Positions 1 through 9,195 of a stretch of 64,000 bases of DNA are shown here, piece by piece. Origin of the DNA: JBEKCP01 sp049509515. GTDB taxonomy: Bacteria; Planctomycetota; Planctomycetia; Pirellulales; Thermoguttaceae. The notes beneath the pieces are model-generated. The model made no database searches and had not been told where the DNA came from. It worked only from the letters and a program-made list of their open reading frames with translations. Each line of letters opens with the position of its first letter. Position 1 is the first letter of the stretch. The stretch is taken from contig JBEKZV010000020.1 of the NCBI GenBank assembly GCA_049509515.1, forward strand, positions 22,748 to 86,747, given 5' to 3'. A program made the position numbers and the translations under genes.

Positions 1-2
1 GT

Positions 3-141
3 GTAGGGGGGGCGACGGGCACCGCGCGCAGCGTGGTCGGCGAGCCCCACCACCAGACTTTGCCCGAAAACGGTGGGGCTCGCCGGCCATGCCGACCAAC
101 GCTGCGCGTCGGTGCCCGACGGTGCGCGTCGACCCACCCTG
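3..141. repeat. Long imperfect hairpin repeat, copy 1
   Basis: The inner arms CGAGCCCCACC (41-51) and GGTGGGGCTCG (72-82) pair perfectly. The flanking arms at about 15-40 and 91-117 pair almost perfectly, with one- or two-base bulges. The core at about 13-53 is nearly identical to 4271-4310, so this is a dispersed REP/MITE-like element and not a gene-specific terminator. No coding function is supported here. The remaining 118 bases up to the next gene hold only its ribosome-binding region. Confidence 0.75.
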
Positions 142-258
142 CATTTCTATTCCCGGTGATGGAAGCCGGCCGAATTGTTTGTCATTTCGCCTCTTCCGCA
201 GCAGAGGCTGCTCGGGCAGCCCGTCACTGAATTTCACCTGGAGAACGGAGGGTGCTGT

Positions 259-1218
259 ATGAAGCGGATGCGTCGATCGCGTGGGTTATTGTGGTCCGCC
301 GCAGTGGTTGCGGGGTTCGCGCTGGGCCTCGTCCTGCCCGGCTGCCCGTCGCCGTCGGAACCCGGAGGAGGCCAGCAGCCCAAGGAATCGGATAAGGGCG
401 CGGAGACGCGGCGACCCGAGCCGGCAGCCGGCGGGCAAGTGAAACCCGAGCCGCCCGCCAAGCCGGAGTCAAAGCCGGAGTCGAAGCCGGAGGCCAAGTC
501 CGAGGGCGCCGCCGGTGCCGCAGACGTGCCGCCGGCGCCGAAGGTCTCCAGCTTCGCGCCCGCCGAAGACGTCGCGTATCAAATGGACAAGTACATCCGC
601 GACATGGAAAAGGGTACGGCCGCCGAGTCCGACTACAAGGAACTGTCGGAGGGCGAGGTCAGCCAGACCGGCAGCACGATGGTGCTCCTGGCGGTTGCAT
701 TGGGCCTGTCGGACCAGGACAACAAGTACAAGGCCCAGGCCGGGGCACTGGTGGCCGCCTGCCAGAAACTTGCGGCGGCGAAGGACTACGCCGCGACGAA
801 AAAGGCGGTGGCGGGCGTGGTCGCCGCGGCCAAGGAAGGCCAGCCGAGCGGCGAGGTGAAGTGGGCCCGGCTGGCCGACCTCAAGGATCTCATGAAGCAG
901 GTCCCCCGCGTCAACACGAAGCTCAAGAGCAATCTCAACCACCTCGGCACGAAGGCCAAGGAGGCGGCCGCGAACGTCGCCACCCTGGCCGTGATCGCCC
1001 AAGGCGCCATGGCCGACGTGGCCGACACCCGCAAGCCGGCGGAATCGCAGAAGTGGTTCGTCTTCAGCACCGAGATGCGCGAGGCCGCCGCCGCCGTCAA
1101 CGCGAGCATCCGCGTCAAGAACCAGAAGGCCGTCGAGGAGTCCATGGACCGCCTCCAGAAATCCTGCGACGACTGCCATGCCGTGTTCAAGGAGGAGGAA
1201 AAGAAGCCGGACAAGTAG
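259..1218 (+). CDS. Lipoprotein with C-terminal CXXCH haem-type motif
   Basis: The ATG at 259 follows GGAGAACGGAGGG. The product has 319 residues. It opens with a basic stretch and a hydrophobic segment ending in LPGC, a lipobox, so it should be a membrane-anchored lipoprotein. Residues about 35-95 are a low-complexity Pro/Lys/Glu linker with repeated KPESKPE units. The rest is alpha-helical, and it ends with CDDCH close to the C-terminus, which resembles the placement of the haem motif in four-helix-bundle cytochromes c'. A role as an extracytoplasmic monohaem cytochrome or small-ligand sensor is inferred from the motif only. A response-regulator gene follows after 308 bases, so an operon is uncertain. 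Confidence 0.7.
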   Translation: MKRMRRSRGLLWSAAVVAGFALGLVLPGCPSPSEPGGGQQPKESDKGAETRRPEPAAGGQVKPEPPAKPESKPESKPEAKSEGAAGAADVPPAPKVSSFAPAEDVAYQMDKYIRDMEKGTAAESDYKELSEGEVSQTGSTMVLLAVALGLSDQDNKYKAQAGALVAACQKLAAAKDYAATKKAVAGVVAAAKEGQPSGEVKWARLADLKDLMKQVPRVNTKLKSNLNHLGTKAKEAAANVATLAVIAQGAMADVADTRKPAESQKWFVFSTEMREAAAAVNASIRVKNQKAVEESMDRLQKSCDDCHAVFKEEEKKPDK

Positions 1219-1241
1219 CCGGGGGGAGGGTGGTCTTAGGT

Positions 1242-1281
1242 CTTGGGTCTTTAGCCTTAGCGCTCACACCTAAGACCCAAG
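1242..1281 (+). terminator. Possible hairpin downstream of the CXXCH lipoprotein
   Basis: CTTGGGTCTTTAG (1242-1254) pairs with CTAAGACCCAAG (1270-1281), with one mismatch and a 15-base loop. There is no clear T-tract, so it could be a bidirectional terminator or a short dispersed repeat. The remainder of the 1219-1526 gap shows no gene. Confidence 0.35.
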
Positions 1282-1526
1282 GCGCAAACGCAACCCCTTG
1301 CGCCCCAAATACTTGGGTTGTTCAGGCGCGATGAGATTCCACCACGCCACTGGTGCATAGTCTCGCACCCGCGCGGGGATTTTCCCCCAAAATATTGTGA
1401 GCCTCTTCCCCCCCAGCAGAAACTTTGCTATGATTACCGCTGGTAGCGGGTGTTGCTCGACCAAGGGGGGTAGAACTCAGGCCACGCCCCATGGCCTCTC
1501 GGCATTTTCCTAACCAGGAGTCTCCC

Positions 1527-2171
1527 ATGACCCAACAAGCCAAGATCCGATTGTTGATTGCCGACGACCACGAAGTCGTCCGCAACGGCTTGAAGACGCT
1601 GCTGGCCGGCACGGACATCAAGATCGTTGCCGAGGTGGCCAGCGGCCCGGCAGCCGTCAAGTACGCCCTGGAGAACGAAGTCGACGTCGTGCTGCTGGAC
1701 ATCCGCATGCCGGAGGGCGACGGCTTGGCCGCCCTGGGCCGTATCAAGCTCGATAAGCCGGATCTGCCGATCCTGGTCCTCTCGACCTACGACAACCCGA
1801 CCTACGTTGCCCGGGCCGTTGCGCTGGGCGCCAGCGGATACCTGCTGAAGAGTTGCACGCGGGACGAACTGGTGGCCGGCATTCGGACGGCTGCGGCCGG
1901 CGAGAGCGCCTGGACCCGCGACGAACTTCGCCGCGTCACCGGCGCCCTGGCCACGCCGCGGCTGACGGCCGACGTCGAAGTGCCCCTGACCCAGCGCGAG
2001 AGCGAAGTGCTCCGCCAACTGGCCTGCGGCCTGACCAACAAGGAGATCGCCAACACGCTGCACATCAGCTACGAGACGGTCAAGGAACACGTGCAGCACA
2101 TCCTCCGCAAGATCGGCGTCTCCGATCGCACGCAAGCGGCGGTGTGGGCCGTGCGGAAGGACCTGGTCTGA
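1527..2171 (+). CDS. NarL/FixJ-type response regulator (REC + LuxR HTH)
   Basis: The start at 1527 is preceded by CCAGGAG. The upstream in-frame ATG at 1491 lacks a Shine-Dalgarno sequence. The 214-residue product has an N-terminal receiver domain (residues about 5-120) with the acidic pair in IADDHE, the phospho-acceptor Asp in VVLLDIRMP, and the conserved Lys in YLLKS. The C-terminal LuxR-type helix-turn-helix reads LTQRESEVLRQLACG, then TNKEIANTLHIS, then VKEHVQHILRKIGV. It should be a phosphorylation-controlled transcription factor. No sensor kinase gene is adjacent, so the partner must be encoded elsewhere. Confidence 0.92.
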   Translation: MTQQAKIRLLIADDHEVVRNGLKTLLAGTDIKIVAEVASGPAAVKYALENEVDVVLLDIRMPEGDGLAALGRIKLDKPDLPILVLSTYDNPTYVARAVALGASGYLLKSCTRDELVAGIRTAAAGESAWTRDELRRVTGALATPRLTADVEVPLTQRESEVLRQLACGLTNKEIANTLHISYETVKEHVQHILRKIGVSDRTQAAVWAVRKDLV

Positions 2172-2181
2172 CGGCGCGATT

Positions 2182-2646
2182 TCAGTAGGCGGCACCCGCA
2201 TTCGGGCGGATCACGATCCACGGCACGCCGGCCCCCACCCAACGGTTCGGAAAGAACGTGTTGTTGGAGGTCCAATGGGGCGAGTAGTCCCCGTCTATCG
2301 GGTCCACCGCAGCCCGGGGCCGCGCGTTCGACATCCCGTACCAGCGCATGCTCTCGATCCTGCGATGCCGCTCTTGGGCGCGGAACTCGGCCTCGCGGCG
2401 GACGGCCAGCGCCGGGTCCAAGTACTCCTGCATGGCCTGCTCGTAGAACCACATCTCCGGCGTTGCCTGCACCTCGCCCGGCGAAACGACCACGTAACCG
2501 CCGCCCGGCGCACCCTTGGCCGATTTCGCCGCCGGCCGGGAAGCCTCGGGCCCCGGCTTGGCCGTTGTGCCCTCGGGCTTCTGGGCCCAAGCTGCCCCCG
2601 CCGTCAAAGCGATCGTGGTGGACAAGATGATCGAAAGGCGTTTCAT
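2182..2646 (-). CDS. Small exported protein of unknown function
   Basis: The start at 2646 follows AGGAAGGAGTCG. The 154-residue product begins MKRLSIILSTTIALTAGAAWAQ, a clear signal peptide with an AxA cleavage site, so it is exported. After a Lys/Pro-rich stretch comes a region rich in Arg, Trp, Tyr and Phe that ends near the C-terminus with a hydrophobic strand. I recognise no domain. It is convergent with the response regulator, with 10 bases between the two stops, so the two are not co-transcribed. Confidence 0.75.
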   Translation of the reverse strand: MKRLSIILSTTIALTAGAAWAQKPEGTTAKPGPEASRPAAKSAKGAPGGGYVVVSPGEVQATPEMWFYEQAMQEYLDPALAVRREAEFRAQERHRRIESMRWYGMSNARPRAAVDPIDGDYSPHWTSNNTFFPNRWVGAGVPWIVIRPNAGAAY

Positions 2647-2767
2647 GTTCGACTCCTTCCTGTAGAGAATTCGGCCTGTAACGGCCGCCCGGATTAGGCA
2701 GAGTCTGCCGAAAGTGCCGGAGAATCCGGCCCGTGGCAGACTGGACAAGATGCGGCGAGACTGCGGC

Positions 2768-3589
2768 CTACGTCAGCGGCCCGCGGGACAGGTCCAGGAA
2801 GCTCCGATAAGCTCGGGCATCGCTCACGACCAACACGTAGAGCACTCCCTCTTGCTGCCAGGCGGCGGCCGCACAGCCCGCCGTCATGGAACGGGGCACG
2901 TCGGGAGGCAGGCTGGGCAGTTGGTCCACGATCCGCCCGGTGACATAGAGCGTCGCCCGGCTGCCCCTCGGCCCAGGCAGGTCGTACGCCACCGCCCGGC
3001 CGCCGAGGAAACCCTCCACCCATCGCCAGCAGGTCCCAGGCACTTCCAGCACGTCGCGCCCGAGCGGATAATCCGGCGGCGCGGGAACATTGGCCAGCAA
3101 GAATCCGGGCTTGGGCAGAGGCTCGGCCGCAAACAGCCGCGTGGCCTCTTCCAGCACGGCCGAGGGCGTGAGGGGCGGTGGGTGGTTCCGGAGCAGCACG
3201 GCCACGACCAGCGCGGCGGCCACCGCCCCCGCCAGCCCGACGGCCCAGCGCATCAGCCGCGGCCTTGCGGATCGGCGGATCGGCACGGATCGGCCAATCA
3301 AGACAGTCGGCGGATCGGCATCGGCCGCCGGCGACGCCGCGTCCCGGGCCTCTGCAAGCCGTCCCAGCAACCGCTGGGCCAAGCCCTCGGGAACCGGGAC
3401 CTCGCCGAACGCCCCGCGGATCACCCCGTCCAACCGCCGAAGCTCCTGGAAACGCTCCGCCAGATCGGGATCGGCCGCCAACTGCCGCACCAGCGGGGCG
3501 AACTGCGGATCGCCGGGGTCGTCCGTGCCCGGACGATAGGCTTCCATCGCCATCCAGAGCGGCTCGTCTTGCATCGGCTCGTTTGGCAT
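2768..3589 (-). CDS. Membrane protein, probable anti-sigma factor
   Basis: About 273 residues from the ATG at 3589 (an alternative ATG lies at 3610). A cytoplasmic N-terminal domain of about 100 residues is followed by one membrane helix (VGLAGAVAAALVVAVLL) and an extracytoplasmic domain of about 150 residues. It lies directly downstream of an ECF sigma gene in the same orientation, which is the usual arrangement of a sigma/anti-sigma pair. No zinc-coordinating HxxxCxxC motif is visible, so the assignment rests on topology and context. A short GC-rich inverted repeat at 3615-3641 separates the two genes and overlaps the alternative start. Confidence 0.6.
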   Translation of the reverse strand: MPNEPMQDEPLWMAMEAYRPGTDDPGDPQFAPLVRQLAADPDLAERFQELRRLDGVIRGAFGEVPVPEGLAQRLLGRLAEARDAASPAADADPPTVLIGRSVPIRRSARPRLMRWAVGLAGAVAAALVVAVLLRNHPPPLTPSAVLEEATRLFAAEPLPKPGFLLANVPAPPDYPLGRDVLEVPGTCWRWVEGFLGGRAVAYDLPGPRGSRATLYVTGRIVDQLPSLPPDVPRSMTAGCAAAAWQQEGVLYVLVVSDARAYRSFLDLSRGPLT

Positions 3590-3643
3590 TCCACGATCCC
3601 TAGCGCCCATCCGGGAAAAAGGGGCCTGTCCCCTTTCTCCTTG

Positions 3644-4180
3644 CTAGCGCTCGTCCGAGCGAACTGTGGGGTTGGGCACCTTCTCGTCCCCGAGCAAACG
3701 GGAGCGGAGATGCTGCTTGCCCCGGGCCAACCGGCTCATAACGGTCCCCATCGGCACGCCGAGCTGTTCGGCAATCTCCCGGTACGAACAATCGTCAAAG
3801 TAAAACATCACCAGCACCGCGCGGAACTCCGGCGGCAACTCGCCGAGGGCCTGCTCGAGCCGCTCGCCGTCCACGCTCTCGCCCACCTCGGCCACGGCCG
3901 GCAGGCTGTCCAGGTCCAATCCCAGCACGGCGGCCGGGACCGCCTCGGGCCGCCGCCACGTCCTGACGAAACAATTCCTCAAAATGGCAAACAGCCAGCC
4001 GCGGGCCCGGTCCGGCCGGCGTAACTGCTCCCACCGCTCCTGGGCCACCAGGAAAACCTGTTGCGTCAGGTCTTCCGCGTCGGTTGCCGAACCCGTCAGG
4101 CGATAGGCATAGCCGTACACCGCCTGTAGGTGGTCGGCCACCAGGCGCTCGATTGCCGTCTGGGCGTGATCGTCAGCCAT
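3644..4180 (-). CDS. ECF-type RNA polymerase sigma factor
   Basis: 178 residues. Region 2 includes YAYRLTGSATDAEDLTQQVF, the conserved 2.2 helix of sigma-70 family members, followed by RARGWLFAILRN of region 2.4. Region 4 carries LPPEFRAVLVMFYFDD, then CSYREIAEQLGVPMGTVMSRLARG, the helix-turn-helix that reads the -35 element. It should direct polymerase to a small regulon and be held by the membrane protein encoded next. The unusually short linker between the regions is typical of ECF sigmas. Confidence 0.93.
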   Translation of the reverse strand: MADDHAQTAIERLVADHLQAVYGYAYRLTGSATDAEDLTQQVFLVAQERWEQLRRPDRARGWLFAILRNCFVRTWRRPEAVPAAVLGLDLDSLPAVAEVGESVDGERLEQALGELPPEFRAVLVMFYFDDCSYREIAEQLGVPMGTVMSRLARGKQHLRSRLLGDEKVPNPTVRSDER

Positions 4181-4259
4181 CGCCGGCCCAATCTCTTAGA
4201 GGCCCGAACCTGCCCGAATATTCCCCGCCGTCTCGCCAGTAGGCCCGCCTTCCGATGCC

Positions 4260-4362
4260 GTAGGGTGGGTCGACGGGCATCGTGCGCAGCATGGTCGGCG
4301 AGCCCCACCAGAAACGAGTCGAATTGCCGTTGGTGGGGCTCGCTGCGCTCGACCCACCCTAC
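4260..4362. repeat. Long imperfect hairpin repeat, copy 2
   Basis: The outer arms GTAGGGTGGGTCGA (4260-4273) and TCGACCCACCCTAC (4349-4362) are perfectly complementary, as are the inner arms at 4299-4310 and 4331-4342. The left half shares about 40 nearly identical bases with the repeat near position 13. The element occupies the intergenic gap 4181-4522, where nothing else is evident apart from the leader of the following lipoprotein gene. Confidence 0.8.
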
Positions 4363-4522
4363 CGTCTATCCCCTTCTTCCTCCCCCAAAGAAGGCGGCCT
4401 CGGCACGGAATTGTAACCTTTCCGGGAATAAAATCCCAGCCTCGGGCATCTAAGAGGGTTGACGCGGGAAAGGTTCCCGCGAGACCCAGCAACGCTTTTC
4501 AAGATTCAAGAGAGGTGGAGAG

Positions 4523-4717
4523 ATGAAGAAGTTGGCGCTGTTGTTTGTTGTGGCCTTCAGCATGATGCTCCCCGGCTGCTCGCCGGATAAGAAGGACACC
4601 AAGAAGGATACGAAGACCCCCGCGGCCACGAAGACCGACGACAAGGCGAAGACCGGCGGCACCGACAAGCCGGCGGATGCGCCTCCGGCGACCCCCGAGA
4701 AGGACAAGGCGAAGTAG
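4523..4717 (+). CDS. Very small lysine-rich lipoprotein
   Basis: 64 residues, with a Shine-Dalgarno GAGAGGTGGAGAG just upstream. The signal sequence MKKLALLFVVAFSMMLPGC ends in a canonical lipobox. After the lipidated Cys, almost the entire mature protein is Lys, Asp, Thr, Pro and Ala in short KKDTK-like repeats, so it is probably an unstructured tethered tail. It has no recognisable domain. Its composition resembles the linker of the first lipoprotein in this window, but the sequences are not obviously homologous. Confidence 0.75.
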   Translation: MKKLALLFVVAFSMMLPGCSPDKKDTKKDTKTPAATKTDDKAKTGGTDKPADAPPATPEKDKAK

Positions 4718-4799
4718 GACGGCGATCGGCCGAGACTACAAGGAATGGGGAAGGATGCCTTTTCGGAGGCAGCCTTCCCCTTCTCCTTTCTTGGCCGGT

Positions 4800-7781
4800 T
4801 CAGTTTGGCTTGCCGCAGCACAGTACCTGCCCACTGCGGAGCGTGACGACGACTCGGCCGTCGGCGGCCACGGCCAGGCCCCAGCGGACAGGCTCGTCCG
4901 GCAGGGGCAGGCTCCACAGCTCGGGGCCGCCCGGCCGCCGCGCGACGAGGTTCCAAGCCAGCCCGCCGGGCCCCTGCCGTCGGATGCATGTCAGCTCGGC
5001 ATTCTTGGCGGTCACGACCACCGGCAACCCCCGCAGGGCGTTGGGGGACTGCGCCGCGTTGCCCTTGTCGAGCACCGGCTGCTCGGGGCTGGCGTAAAGG
5101 GGCTGGCCGGAGACGCTCACCCGGCCGTTGGTCAGGCGGAGTTCGCGGCCGCGGACCGCCTTGGCGCCGTTGCCCCCCGGTGGGGCGTTCAGGCAGCGGC
5201 CGTCGCTGGCCTGGAAAATTCCGGGGGAGACCGCGTTGCCGCCGGCCAGATACAAGCGGTCGGCCTCCAGCAGCATTTCCCCCTGGCAGGCCACGCCCCG
5301 CGGCGACTGGGCGTCGAGGTGCCCCGCCGTGTTGTTCTGCCAGCGGAGCCGGCCCGTGGCCGCATCCAGGGCGTAAACGTGCGTCCCGTCGAAGTCGTTG
5401 ATGCCGGCCGCCACATAGGCCGTGCCCCGGTCCACGAGCACGCCGCTGGCAGCAGGCCAGGTGGAAAGGAGCGACCCGAAGACGGGGATTCGCCGCTCGA
5501 CGGGGGCGGCCCGGAATCGCCAGAGCTGCCTGCCGCTGGCGGCCTCGAAGGCATAGACCCAGCCGTCGCCGGAGCCGACCAGGGCACGGCCGGCGGCGAT
5601 CGCGGGAGGGTAGAACACCGCGCCGCCGGTGTAGGCCGTCCAGCGGACCCGGCCGTTGGCGGCGTCGATCGCCCGCACGATCCCGTCTCGACCGCCCACC
5701 AGCACCAGCCCGCCCGCCACCACCGGGGCCGTCGGCTCGACTGGGGCCGGGGCCGCATACCGCCAGAGCACGGCGGCCGCCTCGGGCACGGTCGCGGCGG
5801 AGCGGGCGGTCCGCGCATTGTCGCCGCAGTACGTCGGCCAGTCGCCGGGCGACTGCGGAAACGCGGCCGGTGCGGCCTCGCCCGGGGCCGGCACCAGCCG
5901 CTCCCGGTCTTCGGCCGGCTGATCGAAGGCGAACTCTCCCGCCGGGCCGCAACACAAACACCCGTTGAGCTGCAAGTCGCAGTCGCACACCCAGGGCACC
6001 CAGTACAGGCAACCGCCCGCCACGATCACCCCCGTGTGGCACGACGGCCGCGTGGCCGAGATCCAGCGCATGCCGCCGCTGGCCAGGTCGAGGCGCCCGG
6101 TGCCCTCCTCGGCGCGGAAGAAAATGCTGTCGGCGGTGCCGACCGATCGCGTACACGCCCGGCGGCACGTCGGGTATGTCGCCAGCACCTCGCCGTTGGT
6201 GAGATCGAGCTTCTTGCTTTCGCCCTTCGAGCCCTGCGGACCCACGACGTACAGGCCGTCCCGGCGGATCACGATTTGCGGGTCCTTCGCCGGGTACTTC
6301 CACAGGACCCGGCCGTCCTCGGTGCTCAGGGCCGTGATCCCCGCCACCTGCGGGCCGGCGAAGTACAGGGCCTTATCGGTACATTTCAAATAGACGGTGC
6401 TCTTCCAACCGACAATCCAGCCGTGCCCCGGGCGGTAGGCCCCGATGGCCTGGAACACGTCCGGGTCCTTCTCGGCGGTCCGCCGCCAGAGCTGGCGGCC
6501 GGTGGCGGCGTTGAGGCAGGCCACGTAGCGGCCGAAGGCATTTACATAAATGCGGCCGGCGGCCATGCACGTCGCGCGGCTGTCCATGGGCGTATCTTCC
6601 CGGTGGTGCCACAGGACCTTCTTGGTTGCCGGGTCAATGGCCAGCAGCGTCCGGGCGAAGCCCCAGCGGTACTCCGGGTCGTTGTAGCCTTTTGAGATGC
6701 GGTCCCAGGGCCAACCGCCCTGGGGCATCCGCCAGCGGGCCGCAGGGTCGGGGGCCTCCGCGGCGCCCACCAGGGCGTAGAGCGTGCCGCGGTCCAGGGC
6801 CAGCCATTTCCAGCAGGTGCCGTCGGTCAACTCCGGTGGGGCGACGATCTCGTCCTGCCGGCGGCCGGTGCCCGCTTCCAACAGCTTGCACGATTTGTCA
6901 TCGCCCAGATACAAGGTGGCCGGCGTGGCGATCAGGGTGCTGCGGTCGACCATGATGCCCGGCGTCAGCGGCCGCTGCCAGAGCACGGTGCCGTTGTAGG
7001 CGTTCAGGGCCACCAGCGTGTCCATCATCGCCTCTTCCCGCTGGTGCCAGGCAATGTGGCCGAAGGCCATGAAGAGCCGGCCGGCCGAGGCCACCGCCGC
7101 CTGCGGGGCGGGGGCGAACCGCGGCGCGGCCACGAACTGTGTCAGATACGGGGCCCGCGCCACGCGGTCTAGCGATTGCGGGTTGTTGTCGGGACCGTGG
7201 TAGTGATGGCTCCAGTCGTCCACGCCGTCGGGAAAGGGCTTGGTCAGGATGCTCCGCTCGTCCAGGGACGGGCGCCGAACCTGCCCCGCCTCGGGAGCGG
7301 CAAACAGCTCAGACACCTCGAAGATCGCCCGGCCTCCCGGCCGCAGCACCCGCATGATCTCGTTGGGCGGTTCCAGGGCAGCAGGCAGCACCAGCACCGC
7401 GTCGGCCAGGCTGTCGGCCAGGCCGATCCGCGCCGCGCTGCCTTGGGCCACGAAGATTCGCGTGCCGTATAGTCCGGCGGCGTCGGCGGTGCGGGCCGCG
7501 GCCTGCGCGTCGGTGGGGTTGGGCAGTTGAACGAACAACGTCAGCTCGCTCGCTCGGGCCAGGTCGCGCGCCATGGCCCCCTGGCGATCGCCCAGCACCA
7601 CGCAAATGCCGCGCGTGGCGCCGAGTTTCTCCGCAACAACCGCCTTGTCAAGCTCGCTCGCCCGCGCGCTGGCCCCGCCGGCCGCCAGCAGCCCGCAGAA
7701 CCCGAGCAAGACCACAATGGCGGCCGCCGCCCAGCGCGAACCTGTTCGACTCCGCCCCGCACACGCCGGCAATCGGTTCAT
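4800..7781 (-). CDS. Exported PQQ-type beta-propeller protein with methyltransferase-like N-terminal region
   Basis: The start at 7781 follows AAGGGGAATTGCC. About 993 residues. It opens with a signal peptide. Residues about 45-170 resemble a class I methyltransferase fold (DAVLVLPAALEPP, then the motif IMRVLRPGGRAIFE), but no clear SAM-binding glycine loop is visible. The remainder has many blades with the PQQ-type pattern (ALNAYNGTVLWQRPL, AIDAANGRVRWTAY, ALDAATGRLRWQNN), including a cysteine-rich insertion (CDCDLQLNGCLCC). Large proteins of this kind are typical of Planctomycetes and are presumed periplasmic or surface-bound. Substrate and activity are unknown. It is divergent from the nitroreductase gene. 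Confidence 0.8.
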   Translation of the reverse strand: MNRLPACAGRSRTGSRWAAAAIVVLLGFCGLLAAGGASARASELDKAVVAEKLGATRGICVVLGDRQGAMARDLARASELTLFVQLPNPTDAQAAARTADAAGLYGTRIFVAQGSAARIGLADSLADAVLVLPAALEPPNEIMRVLRPGGRAIFEVSELFAAPEAGQVRRPSLDERSILTKPFPDGVDDWSHHYHGPDNNPQSLDRVARAPYLTQFVAAPRFAPAPQAAVASAGRLFMAFGHIAWHQREEAMMDTLVALNAYNGTVLWQRPLTPGIMVDRSTLIATPATLYLGDDKSCKLLEAGTGRRQDEIVAPPELTDGTCWKWLALDRGTLYALVGAAEAPDPAARWRMPQGGWPWDRISKGYNDPEYRWGFARTLLAIDPATKKVLWHHREDTPMDSRATCMAAGRIYVNAFGRYVACLNAATGRQLWRRTAEKDPDVFQAIGAYRPGHGWIVGWKSTVYLKCTDKALYFAGPQVAGITALSTEDGRVLWKYPAKDPQIVIRRDGLYVVGPQGSKGESKKLDLTNGEVLATYPTCRRACTRSVGTADSIFFRAEEGTGRLDLASGGMRWISATRPSCHTGVIVAGGCLYWVPWVCDCDLQLNGCLCCGPAGEFAFDQPAEDRERLVPAPGEAAPAAFPQSPGDWPTYCGDNARTARSAATVPEAAAVLWRYAAPAPVEPTAPVVAGGLVLVGGRDGIVRAIDAANGRVRWTAYTGGAVFYPPAIAAGRALVGSGDGWVYAFEAASGRQLWRFRAAPVERRIPVFGSLLSTWPAASGVLVDRGTAYVAAGINDFDGTHVYALDAATGRLRWQNNTAGHLDAQSPRGVACQGEMLLEADRLYLAGGNAVSPGIFQASDGRCLNAPPGGNGAKAVRGRELRLTNGRVSVSGQPLYASPEQPVLDKGNAAQSPNALRGLPVVVTAKNAELTCIRRQGPGGLAWNLVARRPGGPELWSLPLPDEPVRWGLAVAADGRVVVTLRSGQVLCCGKPN

Positions 7782-8065
7782 GGCAATTCCCCTTTCATGG
7801 AGAGTGCAGCGACCCAATTATACCGCTCGCGGGCGGGACTGATACAAGCCCGAATAGCAAGCGGAGGTGGTGGACGCCCCCTCGCCATCCCCCGCTTGGG
7901 CTTCGAGCTGCTGCGCAGGCTGCCATGGTCGCCCGCAGGCCGTATAATAGGACTGCGGTTGTCGCGAGTCCTGTCTTGGAGAGGCATTCAGCCATCCGCG
8001 TGTACTCGCGGTTCCGGCCTTTGAATCCCCGCCCCGCGGGCGGTCACTTCCGGAGACATCGATCC

Positions 8066-8962
8066 ATGGGTTTCAGCTTGCAGGAACATGGGCTCCCGAC
8101 CATTGACGCGGCGGCGTGTACGGGCTGCGGCCAGTGCGTCAGGACTTGTCCCGACGAGGTCCTCGTGCGGGAAAACGGCAAGGTGACGGTGGGGCATGGC
8201 CTGCTCGTCGGTTGCATCGCCTGCGGGCATTGCATGGCCGTCTGCCCGAGCGGGGCCATCCGCGTCTCCGGCCGGGGCATGAGGCCCGACGACCGCATCG
8301 AACTGCCTCCGGCGGACCGCCGCGCGACGGCCGATCAGTTGGAGGCCCTGGCGGCTTCCCGGCGGAGCATGCGGAGATTTCAGCCGCGCGATGTGCCGCG
8401 CGAAGCCCTGGAACGGATCGTGCGCGTGGCGGCGACCGCGCCGATGGGCATTCCGCCCCACGAGGTCGGCATCGTCGTCTTTCCCGACCGCGCGAAGGTC
8501 CAGGCGCTCGCCGCCGAGGCCTGTGAAACCTTCGAGAGGATGGGACGCTTCTTCCGTCCCATCGTGCTGGCGATGATGCGGCCGTTTGTCGGCAAGCACC
8601 AGTACGAAGCGTTCCGCGACTTCATCCGCCCGCTCTTGCTGATGTTGCCGCGGGCGCGGCGGCAGGGACGAGACGTGTTTACCTACGACGCCCCGGCGGC
8701 GATGCTGTTCCACATCGGGCCGATGGGCGATCCGGCCGATTGCGCGATCGTCGCCACGTATGCCATGTTGGCCGCCGAGTCGCTCGGGCTGGGCAGTTGC
8801 ATGCTGGGCACCAGCGTGGCCCTGACCCGCGACAAGCGGCTGAAGGCCAAGTACGGCATCCCCGCGGAGAACAAAGTGGGCGTGACGCTCGTGCTGGGCT
8901 ATCCGGCCGTCGAGTTCCGCCACGGCATCCGCCGCCGCCTGGCGTCGGTAGAATACGCATAA
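8066..8962 (+). CDS. Nitroreductase-family protein with N-terminal 2x[4Fe-4S] ferredoxin domain
   Basis: The ATG at 8066 is preceded by CGGAG. About 298 residues. Residues about 10-70 hold two four-cysteine clusters, CTGCGQCVRTCP and CIACGHCMAVCP, each able to bind a 4Fe-4S centre. The remainder is an FMN-dependent nitroreductase-like domain (SRRSMRRFQPRDVP near its start, then AESLGLGSCMLG and VTLVLGYP near its end). Electrons probably pass from the clusters to bound flavin. Fusions of this type occur in anaerobes and facultative organisms. The physiological substrate is not known. No operon partner is evident. Confidence 0.88.
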   Translation: MGFSLQEHGLPTIDAAACTGCGQCVRTCPDEVLVRENGKVTVGHGLLVGCIACGHCMAVCPSGAIRVSGRGMRPDDRIELPPADRRATADQLEALAASRRSMRRFQPRDVPREALERIVRVAATAPMGIPPHEVGIVVFPDRAKVQALAAEACETFERMGRFFRPIVLAMMRPFVGKHQYEAFRDFIRPLLLMLPRARRQGRDVFTYDAPAAMLFHIGPMGDPADCAIVATYAMLAAESLGLGSCMLGTSVALTRDKRLKAKYGIPAENKVGVTLVLGYPAVEFRHGIRRRLASVEYA

Positions 8963-9195
8963 CGTCTGACATGACGAGCGTCGGGTGGTATAATTGCGGT
9001 GGGTGTCCCGGCTTGGGAAGGGAAATCCCGCAGCCCGCGTGACGGGGATTGCCATGGGCGTGATCCACGCCGACATCGGGGTGCCAAATCCAGGCTACTT
9101 GAAGTCCGCTCGCTCAGCGGGATAATTCGCCATTGTCGCAGCAGGTTGCACCGGGGAGGTTTGAGATCTGCCCGGATGAGGGAAGGAGTTTAAAT

